This document shows, one piece after another, positions 1 to 4,724 of a stretch of DNA of 15,438 nt. The DNA comes from Clostridiales bacterium (lineage in GTDB: Bacteria; Bacillota; Clostridia; Peptostreptococcales; Anaerovoracaceae), in the NCBI GenBank assembly GCA_009778415.1, contig WRJV01000317.1, positions 1-15,438 on the forward strand. Reading direction: 5' to 3'. The position numbers and the translations under genes were made by a program. A model generated the notes under the pieces. The model did no database searches. It was given only the letters and a program-made list of their open reading frames with translations, and was not told where the DNA came from. The first letter of the stretch is position 1; each line of letters opens with the position of its first letter.

Positions 1-207
1 CCAGCCGCAGTGCTGCTGAAAAAAGCGGCGGGGATAACGGCGGGCTCGGGAGAACCAAACAGGAAGAAAGTGGCTACCCTGACAAGGGAGCAGGTTGCAG
101 AAATCGCAAAATTGAAGATGCCGGACCTGAACGCGGCCAACCTCGACGCCGCCACGGAGATGATCAAAGGCACAGCAAGAAGCATGGGAATAGTAGTCGA
201 GGGTTAG
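1..207 (+). CDS. rplK: 50S ribosomal protein L11, C-terminal part (5' end outside window)
   Basis: The frame is open from base 1 and encodes the last 68 residues of L11, starting PAAVLLKKAAG and ending RSMGIVVEG. L11 binds 23S rRNA helices 43/44 at the GTPase-associated centre, at the base of the L10-L12 stalk, and contacts EF-G and, in the stringent response, RelA. The visible part is the RNA-binding C-terminal domain, including the typical GSGEPN loop and the MPDLNA segment. The N-terminal domain lies upstream of the window, so the gene is cut only by the window edge. It is followed after 48 bp by rplA on the same strand with no terminator, consistent with an rplK-rplA operon. Identity is certain from family conservation. 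Confidence 0.97.
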   Translation, partial: PAAVLLKKAAGITAGSGEPNRKKVATLTREQVAEIAKLKMPDLNAANLDAATEMIKGTARSMGIVVEG

Positions 208-255
208 ATTAGGTGGGAGGTTTGAAACCGCTATCACCACAAGGAGGTAACAAAG

Positions 256-954
256 ATGCCTAAAAGAGGTAAAATTTACAAAGAATCGGCGAAACTAATC
301 GACAAGGCGACGCTTTACGAAGTTGGCGAGGCGCTGGACCTTGTTACAAAGACAGCCAAGGCAAAGTTCGACGAAACCGTTGAAGTCCACATCAAGCTGG
401 GCGTTGACGGCAGGCATGCCGACCAGCAGGTAAGGGGTGCTGTAGTGCTCCCGCACGGGACAGGCAAGACACACAAAGTACTAGTGTTTGCAAAAGGCCC
501 GAAAGCCCAGGAAGCGGAAGCAGCCGGGGCAGACTACGTAGGCGCTGAGGAGTTGGCGCAAAAAATCCAGAGCGAAAACTGGTTTGATTTCGACGTGGCC
601 GTGGCGACGCCCGACATGATGGGCATCGTGGGCAGGCTGGGCAAATTGCTGGGGCCGAAAGGCCTGATGCCAAACCCGAAATCTGGTACGGTTACCATGG
701 ACGTTGAAAAAGCGCTGCAGGACATAAAAGCAGGCAAGGTGGAGTACCGCCTTGACAAAACAAACATAGTGCATACCCCGATCGGGAAAGTGTCTTTCGG
801 AGTCGAAAAGCTGAACGACAACTTCAACACGCTGCTTGAGGCGGTCGTCAAAGCCAAGCCTTCCGTGGCAAAAGGCCAGTATTTAAAGAGCGTTACCCTC
901 GCGTCGTCGATGGGGCCGGGGATAAAAGTCAACCCGCAGAAAATAACGATCTAA
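256..954 (+). CDS. rplA: 50S ribosomal protein L1
   Basis: This encodes a 232-residue L1, the usual bacterial length. L1 binds 23S rRNA helices 76-78, forms the mobile L1 stalk that helps move deacylated tRNA out of the E site, and in many bacteria represses translation of its own operon. The L1 signature is seen at residues about 127-145 (GRLGKLLGPKGLMPNPKSG), and the N-terminus MPKRGKIYKE is typical. The ATG at 256 follows an AAGGAGGT ribosome binding site at 241-248 with 7-nt spacing, which settles the start. No obvious L1-binding mimic was recognised in the 48-bp rplK-rplA gap. The gene is complete and ordinary. Confidence 0.98.
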   Translation: MPKRGKIYKESAKLIDKATLYEVGEALDLVTKTAKAKFDETVEVHIKLGVDGRHADQQVRGAVVLPHGTGKTHKVLVFAKGPKAQEAEAAGADYVGAEELAQKIQSENWFDFDVAVATPDMMGIVGRLGKLLGPKGLMPNPKSGTVTMDVEKALQDIKAGKVEYRLDKTNIVHTPIGKVSFGVEKLNDNFNTLLEAVVKAKPSVAKGQYLKSVTLASSMGPGIKVNPQKITI

Positions 955-987
955 CCGGCAAGACCGGGCAAAACACACAATTTGAAA

Positions 988-1081
988 GAAAACCGTAGAC
1001 AGCGGGCGCGAAAGCTTAATATCCCGCCGAGGTACAATATAAAAATATTGGCCTTGCGTTGCGGTGCAGGGCCGTTTTATT
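988..1081 (+). promoter_or_regulatory. L10(L12)4 autoregulatory leader with attenuator-like hairpins
   Basis: The rplA-rplJ gap carries the conserved L10 leader. ACC at 992-994 can pair with GGT at 1031-1033. GCGGG at 1002-1006 pairs with CCCGC at 1023-1027, enclosing a GC-GAAA-GC hairpin and the conserved TTAATAT. The flanking TAGACA and CGA bases match the kink-turn known to bind L10. Downstream is an AT hairpin (CAATAT 1035-1040, ATATTG 1045-1050). Next comes a GC-rich 8-bp hairpin (1050-1057 with 1066-1073, one G-U pair) followed by GTTTTATT, which looks like an intrinsic terminator. The AT hairpin can be extended by GG 1031-1032 with CC 1052-1053, overlapping both the L10 site and the terminator stem. 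It therefore looks like a mutually exclusive antiterminator. The pairing is read from sequence; the control logic is inferred from known L10 leaders. Confidence 0.88.
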
Positions 1082-1118
1082 GAGTACCAAAACAAATCTT
1101 TTCAGAAAGGAGAGGAAC

Positions 1119-1628
1119 ATGTCAGTAGAAGCTCAAAAAGAGAAACAGATAATTATTGACGAAATCAAGGAAAAACTGGACAAGGCAAAAGCCGCAGTCG
1201 TCATCGACTATATCGGCATAACAGTGGCTGAGGCTGACGCGATGAGGAAGAAACTGAGAGACGCCAATGTCGACTATACCGTATACAAAAATTCGCTGGT
1301 CAAAAGAGCCCTGGAAGGGACGCCTTACGAGCCGCTGATGCAGGTTCTCGCAGGGCCGAGCGCATTCGCCATCAGCTACGAAGACGCGACCGCGCCGGCA
1401 AGGATGCTGAGCGAAGCAATCAAAGAGTATAAAAAAATGGCGTTCAAAGCAGGCATGATAGAAGGGTCGTACTACGACGCCGAAGGCGTACAGACGATAG
1501 CGACGATACCTGGGAGAGAGGGATTGATCGCGAAGTTCATGGGCAGCATACAATCGCCTGTTTCAAAACTGGTCCGCACCTTCCAAGCCATCGCGGACGC
1601 GAAAGCGGAAGCGGAACAGCCGGCTTGA
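1119..1628 (+). CDS. rplJ: 50S ribosomal protein L10
   Basis: L10 anchors the L12 dimers to the L11-binding region of 23S rRNA and forms the base of the stalk that recruits translational GTPases. The product is 169 residues, starting MSVEAQKEKQ, with the typical N-terminal RNA-binding domain (VVIDYIGITVAEAD, YKNSLVKRAL, LAGPSAFAIS) and a C-terminal helix that carries L12. The same frame is open from a TTG at 1059, but that start would overlap the attenuator hairpin. The ATG at 1119 follows AAAGGAGAGG (1107-1116) and matches the family N-terminus, so it is chosen. L10 bound to L12 is expected to repress this gene and rplL through the leader at 988-1081. Confidence 0.97.
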   Translation: MSVEAQKEKQIIIDEIKEKLDKAKAAVVIDYIGITVAEADAMRKKLRDANVDYTVYKNSLVKRALEGTPYEPLMQVLAGPSAFAISYEDATAPARMLSEAIKEYKKMAFKAGMIEGSYYDAEGVQTIATIPGREGLIAKFMGSIQSPVSKLVRTFQAIADAKAEAEQPA

Positions 1629-1684
1629 CAGGGGGCCGCAGCTTATTCAAGGGAAAAACAAATATTAGATAAGGAGAAATAAAA

Positions 1685-2047
1685 ATGGATAAGGAACAAA
1701 TTATTGAAGCTATAAAAAACATGACGATTTTGGAGCTGAACGAACTGGTAAAAGCGTGCGAAGAAGAATTCGGCGTATCCGCTGCCGCCCCGGTGGCTGT
1801 GCTGGGCGCAGCAGCAGCCGCAGAGGTTGAAGAGCAAACTGAATTCACGGTTGTACTTGCAAGCATAGGCTCAGAGAAGATAAAAGTCATCAAAGTGGTA
1901 AGGGAACTGACGGGGCTGGGCCTCAAAGAAGCCAAAGACTTGGTGGACAGCGCACCGCAAAACATCAAAGAGGGCGTGGACAAGGCAGAAGCCGAAGCAG
2001 TCAAGGCGAAGCTGGAAGAAGTCGGGGCAGCTGTAGAGATAAAATAG
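1685..2047 (+). CDS. rplL: 50S ribosomal protein L7/L12
   Basis: This 120-residue acidic protein is the multicopy stalk protein whose C-terminal domain contacts EF-Tu, EF-G, IF2 and release factors. The N-terminal dimerisation helices (MDKEQIIEAIKNMTILELNE), the alanine-rich hinge (residues about 34-47) and the C-terminal domain with GLGLKEAKDLVDSAP are all present. A ribosome binding site AAGGAG at 1671-1676 precedes the ATG with 8-nt spacing. The gene follows rplJ after 56 bp and is followed by a strong terminator, which ends the ribosomal-protein transcription unit. Nothing is unusual in the protein. Confidence 0.98.
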   Translation: MDKEQIIEAIKNMTILELNELVKACEEEFGVSAAAPVAVLGAAAAAEVEEQTEFTVVLASIGSEKIKVIKVVRELTGLGLKEAKDLVDSAPQNIKEGVDKAEAEAVKAKLEEVGAAVEIK

Positions 2048-2077
2048 CCAGCCTCGAAAATAGCGATAAAGAGCGTG

Positions 2078-2113
2078 AAATGAGCACGGAGTTACTTCTG
2101 CGCTCATTTTTTT
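2078..2113 (+). terminator. Rho-independent terminator after rplL
   Basis: AAATGAGC (2078-2085) pairs with GCTCATTT (2102-2109). After one A/C mismatch, CGGAG (2087-2091) pairs with TTCTG (2096-2100) around a TTAC loop. The stem runs directly into a T-run to 2113. This is a strong intrinsic terminator 30 bp after the rplL stop. It separates rplKAJL from everything downstream, including rpoBC. Confidence 0.9.
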
Positions 2114-2124
2114 GTTTTCGGGCG

Positions 2125-2153
2125 TTGCATTTCGCCCAGCAGTGGGATAGAAT
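2125..2153 (+). promoter_or_regulatory. Candidate SigA promoter for the ligase-like gene
   Basis: TTGCAT (2125-2130) and TAGAAT (2148-2153) are separated by 17 bp. The -10 matches consensus at five of six positions, the -35 only at TTG. It lies between the rplL terminator and the next gene, so that gene needs a promoter about here. Transcription would begin near 2160, leaving a very short leader before the GTG at 2168. Confidence 0.45.
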
Positions 2154-2167
2154 TAGCAGCATAGGGG

Positions 2168-3640
2168 GTGTGCCAAATTCTTAAGCGCATTTCATACGCA
2201 TATGTAGCGGTGATGAGCAGCGTGTTCTTGCTGGCTTTTCCGCCAGGAGGCTATCAGGCGATTGCAGCCTTTAAGTATAGGCTGTTTCTGCTTGTTTGCG
2301 GAGGATATTGCATTGCAGTTCTTGTTGCCCGCGCAAAGCGCTTAGCGGCGAGCGGCCCACAAGTTGGCAAAATACCTGAAGCCGTCAAGGGCATCCCCCA
2401 TACGGCAAAACTCTTGCTGCTATTCCTGACCTTCACAGTGCTGTCATCCATGCTCTCAGGATACGAAGGGACACTTGTTGGGGCGTTTCGGAGAGAGGGC
2501 GCATTGACGGTGGCAATCTACGTCATAAGCTGCCTTTTCCTGTCGAAACACTGTAGCCCCAAAAGGTGGATGCTCTTTCTGATAGGCGCTTCCGTGTGCC
2601 TGTTTTGCATACTGTGCTTTGTTCAAATTGCAGGGCAGAACCCATTTTTGCTGTATCCTGCCGGCTACAACTATTATGGCGCAAACATATACTACTCGGG
2701 AGAGTATCTGGGGACAATCGGCAACACGGGGCAATGCGCTGCGTTCCTGAGCATAGCAGCCGGGGTGCTTGCGATGTCCATAATAAAGTTCGATTTCAAA
2801 TCGAAGTGGCTTCTTTCGGTACCGCTGTTCATGGCGGTTTTCCTGATGAGCGAGATGAACGTCGAAGCTGGGCAGGCAGCCTTGGGGCTGGGGCTGCTGC
2901 TCATGCTCCCTGTGGCGGCCACGGACCAGAAAAGCCTGGCCAACACGCTCTTTGTTATTGCGATAACTATCTTGGCATTCAGCCTGCAGCTCTTTGCCGC
3001 CGCAATAGTTGCCGGCGCACTCGGGGTGGCCGTCGCAAAAGCCAATGCCTTGGCAAGAATCCCCACGCGATGGTACAGGGTGAGTGCTGTCGCCGTGGTC
3101 TTGTCTGCTTTGTGCATTGCCTTTCTTTTCCTATGGTTTTACAGTGGGGACAAGTCAGGGATGTTGTATGAAGCGTCCGAAGCGCTTCACGGCAGGTGGG
3201 ACGATTCCTTTGGCACGTGGCGGATATTCATCTGGAGGAATGTCATTTCTGAGTTGCCGGGCAACCTGCTGCTTGGGACAGGGCCAGACACCTTGGGCTA
3301 TTGGAACTTGGAGCTGTACGAGCGCACAAGCGAAGAACTCGGCACAATCATAACGGCGCGAATTGACGCGGCGCACAACGAATACCTTCAAATCCTCGCT
3401 TGCGGCGGCATCCTCTCGCTGGTATGCTATCTTGGCGCACTGCTGCATGCGGCGGCAAGGTGGTTTGTCTCTCCGGGCAACAAGCTGTCAGCAGTCGCCG
3501 GGGCAGGGGCGCTGTTTTACTGCATACAGGCTTTCTTTGGCATATCGTCCTGCGTTTCCGCGCCTTTCTTTTGGACGGCGTTGGCATTCTTGATGCATGC
3601 TGATGACCACGCGGAAGGAAAGCAAGCAGAAAAAAATTGA
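2168..3640 (+). CDS. O-antigen ligase / Wzy-like polytopic membrane protein
   Basis: This 490-residue hydrophobic protein has about 11-13 predicted membrane segments (for example residues about 10-25, 36-54, 82-98, 133-152, 187-206, 213-229, 261-290, 307-325, 410-428, 443-460). A large extracytoplasmic loop lies near 326-408. That loop carries features of the Wzy_C/O-antigen ligase superfamily: W351-R352 and R357, GTGPD at 370-374, and DAAHNEYL at 400-407 with H403. GTIGN at 182-186 is also typical. Members join or polymerise undecaprenyl-linked glycans at the outer face of the membrane. The substrate cannot be told from sequence and no glycan genes are nearby. The start is uncertain: GTG 2168 abuts AGGGGG with poor spacing, and ATG 2213 would remove the first 15 residues including KR. 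Its position between rplL and rpoB is unusual. The family call is firm, the substrate unknown. Confidence 0.82.
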   Translation: MCQILKRISYAYVAVMSSVFLLAFPPGGYQAIAAFKYRLFLLVCGGYCIAVLVARAKRLAASGPQVGKIPEAVKGIPHTAKLLLLFLTFTVLSSMLSGYEGTLVGAFRREGALTVAIYVISCLFLSKHCSPKRWMLFLIGASVCLFCILCFVQIAGQNPFLLYPAGYNYYGANIYYSGEYLGTIGNTGQCAAFLSIAAGVLAMSIIKFDFKSKWLLSVPLFMAVFLMSEMNVEAGQAALGLGLLLMLPVAATDQKSLANTLFVIAITILAFSLQLFAAAIVAGALGVAVAKANALARIPTRWYRVSAVAVVLSALCIAFLFLWFYSGDKSGMLYEASEALHGRWDDSFGTWRIFIWRNVISELPGNLLLGTGPDTLGYWNLELYERTSEELGTIITARIDAAHNEYLQILACGGILSLVCYLGALLHAAARWFVSPGNKLSAVAGAGALFYCIQAFFGISSCVSAPFFWTALAFLMHADDHAEGKQAEKN

Positions 3641-3665
3641 CATACCTTAATTTACTTTATATAAT
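3637..3665 (+). promoter_or_regulatory. Perfect consensus SigA promoter of the structured RNA
   Basis: TTGACA at 3637-3642 and TATAAT at 3660-3665 are separated by exactly 17 bp, matching the housekeeping consensus at all twelve positions. The TGA stop of the ligase-like gene (3638-3640) lies inside the -35 hexamer. Transcription is expected to start at about 3671-3673, just before the structured segment. A perfect promoter of this kind is typical of abundant stable RNAs. Confidence 0.9.
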
Positions 3666-3671
3666 AGTATT

Positions 3672-3836
3672 AAAGATGGGCAACGGCGTGTGCCTATCAA
3701 GCGTTGAAACATAGCAGCGTACCGGCAAGCCTTGTTGTGTGGAGCTTTCGAGAGGGGTTGTGCAGTGAAACCTCAAACCGGAGTAGGCAATATGCCGAAG
3801 GAAAATGCTCAAAGCCGCTTCAAATGAGGCGGCTTT
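3672..3836 (+). ncRNA. Structured ~165-nt RNA, possibly raiA-motif class
   Basis: Between a perfect promoter and a terminator-like hairpin lies a segment with no credible reading frame but strong pairing. CGGCGTGT-GCCTAT (3684-3697) pairs with GTAGGC-A-ATATGCCG (3783-3797) as 14 bp with one bulged A. This closes a domain holding CCGG 3722-3725 with CCGG 3778-3781, and GGGGTT 3754-3759 with AACCTC 3769-3774. Unpaired stretches such as GTGAAACC and GGCAAGCCTTG look like conserved tertiary-contact sequence. Length, architecture and host type recall, from memory only, the raiA motif, a widespread ncRNA of Bacillota and Actinomycetota with unknown molecular function. 6S RNA was considered, but the inner domain does not form its single long hairpin with a central bubble. 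A leader for the gene at 3857 is another possibility. That it is an RNA gene is well supported; the class is not. Confidence 0.75.
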
Positions 3837-3839
3837 ACT
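3811..3839 (+). terminator. Terminator-like hairpin at the 3' end of the structured RNA
   Basis: AAAGCCGCTTC (3811-3821) pairs with GAGGCGGCTTT (3826-3836) as 11 continuous bp (one G-U) around an AAAT loop. The uridines are partly inside the stem and the tract after it is short (ACTACT), so termination may be incomplete. Read-through would transcribe the gene beginning 21 bp downstream. Confidence 0.75.
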
Positions 3840-3856
3840 ACTGAAAGGGCAAATTA

Positions 3857-4447
3857 ATGGACAAATTGTTGGCGTGTGCGAAATCGTTTGAAAAGCTATT
3901 CGACATAAATTACCATATAATAATCGGAAGAAAGGGGAAAACTGTTGATTTGAAAATAGGTTTTGAACCATTGGATTTTCACCATCTTATCGGAATACAC
4001 AAACTCAAGGATTTACGAATATCAAGGGCAAGTCGTGAAGATGTTTTTAAGAGTGTTCTTTCAGGGGAGATTCCTCTATCGCATATAATGGTAAGCCGAT
4101 ATTACGGCAATATACATAACCGAATAGAACCTTTTACTGATATCGAGCAAATATTTGACGCAAATCGGCTTGTCTTTCGATACAATGAAAAGCAGCAAAA
4201 ATACTCAATTATAGAAGCGGAATATCTGCTCTCTACGCCGTATATCAACACCGACATTTATTTTTTTATTGATAAACGGGAAGGGACCGACATATATTTT
4301 TGCCGTTCTTTCTTTCCAAAAGGGCAAAGGGAGTACACCGCAGGACAAACAGTGTATACTATGCTTTTCAAGGAGAAAATCACTATAAGCACTGGTGAAA
4401 AACAAGTGCAGTATGACCGCCTTTCGCCTTTAGAAAAAGATTATTAG
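3857..4447 (+). CDS. PBECR4-like (BECR-fold nuclease-like) domain protein
   Basis: The 196-residue product lacks a signal peptide and membrane segments. It carries FHHLIGIHKLKD at residues 41-52, SRYYGNIHNRI at 80-90, and IYFCRSFFPKG at 146-156. This pattern matches what I know of the PBECR4 family (phage Barnase-EndoU-ColicinE5/D-RelE-like nuclease 4), first defined in phage and conjugative-element conflict proteins. A toxin or RNase activity is therefore possible but unproven, and no cognate immunity or antitoxin gene is visible. The start at ATG 3857 has AAAGGG at 3844-3849. No promoter separates it from the RNA upstream, so it probably depends on read-through of 3811-3839. Codon use is clearly AT-richer (many TTA, ATA, AGA, TTT) than in the flanking genes, suggesting acquisition by transfer. 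Confidence 0.7.
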   Translation: MDKLLACAKSFEKLFDINYHIIIGRKGKTVDLKIGFEPLDFHHLIGIHKLKDLRISRASREDVFKSVLSGEIPLSHIMVSRYYGNIHNRIEPFTDIEQIFDANRLVFRYNEKQQKYSIIEAEYLLSTPYINTDIYFFIDKREGTDIYFCRSFFPKGQREYTAGQTVYTMLFKEKITISTGEKQVQYDRLSPLEKDY

Positions 4448-4480
4448 AGTGGCATGAGTGCAAAATCAGAAATTAAATAA

Positions 4481-4669
4481 TTTTACAGTGGCACGGGCAT
4501 AATGAACTTCTATCCGGGAAACGGAATCCTACAAAGCAAAATCGCAGAAGGCGCAACAACATGGTACTGCTACGAGTACGGGCAAGCCGTAAAAGAGCTT
4601 GACAGCGGCGGCGGCGTGAGGATCAGAAAAAAAATAAAAATTCTTCTTGACCTGTTGACGATTTTATGA
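4481..4669 (+). pseudogene. Possible RHS/YD-repeat remnant
   Basis: A frame open from 4481 (ATG at 4502, stop TGA 4667-4669) encodes a short peptide. Its core, GNGILQSKIAEGATTWYCYEY followed by GQAVKELDSGGG, follows the pattern of an RHS YD-repeat: G-x-G, TT-x-YxY-x-Y, GQ-x-V, E-x-D-x-x-G. Its codon use resembles the GC-richer genes rather than the AT-rich gene at 3857. There is no ribosome binding site before the ATG, and the frame runs into the rpoB promoter, so a functional gene is unlikely. I read it as a decayed scrap of a larger RHS-type gene. The match rests on pattern memory over about 35 residues, so chance resemblance cannot be excluded. Confidence 0.35.
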
Positions 4670-4675
4670 TATCAT
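4647..4675 (+). promoter_or_regulatory. rpoBC promoter with overlapping palindrome
   Basis: TTGACC (4647-4652) and TATCAT (4670-4675) are 17 bp apart, each matching consensus at five of six positions. A second TTGACG (4655-4660) is too close to this -10. The -10 sits in a perfect 14-bp palindrome at 4664-4677 (TTATGATATCATAA), which could be an operator or a chance AT-rich symmetry. The start of transcription would be near 4682, giving a leader of about 43 nt before the rpoB ATG. A promoter is needed here because of the terminator after rplL. Confidence 0.65.
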
Positions 4676-4710
4676 AATAGACTGCCGTACAATACAATTG
4701 TTTTTAATAC

Positions 4711-4716
4711 AAGGAG
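4711..4716 (+). promoter_or_regulatory. Ribosome binding site that fixes the rpoB start
   Basis: AAGGAG lies 8 nt before ATG 4725 but only 2 nt before ATG 4719, and it overlaps GTG 4716. The spacing favours 4725, which gives the N-terminus MPQPVQLGRK. The in-frame TTG at 4698 lies upstream of the site and is excluded. Confidence 0.75.
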
Positions 4717-4724
4717 TGATGATT

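Noticed and set aside
1625..1630. TTGACA at the rplJ stop as a promoter for rplL
   Set aside because: No convincing -10 occurs at the right distance (sequence near 1648-1653 does not fit), and rplJL are expected to be cotranscribed.
2566..3171. Plus-strand 201-residue frame within the ligase-like gene
   Set aside because: The hydrophobic ligase frame has coherent membrane segments and family motifs, while this frame has neither. It is a frame shadow.
3672..3836. 6S RNA identity for the structured RNA
   Set aside because: 6S RNA needs one long rod with a central single-stranded bubble resembling an open promoter. Here the inner domain pairs as separate short stems, so 6S is unlikely, though covariance search would settle it.
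3657..3971. Minus-strand 104-residue open frame over the structured RNA
   Set aside because: It lies antisense to the RNA and overlaps the start of the PBECR4-like gene. It has no ribosome binding site and is explained as an open shadow of the RNA gene.
4449..4497. Imperfect direct repeat GTGGCATGAG (4449) / GTGGCACGGG (4488)
   Set aside because: Only eight of ten bases match and nothing else marks element ends or a target-site duplication. Too weak to call an insertion boundary.
4666..4698. Alternative rpoB -10 elements (CATAAT 4673, TACAAT 4688 and 4693)
   Set aside because: Their spacing to the available -35-like hexamers is 12, 20 or more bp. The TTGACC-N17-TATCAT pair fits better.
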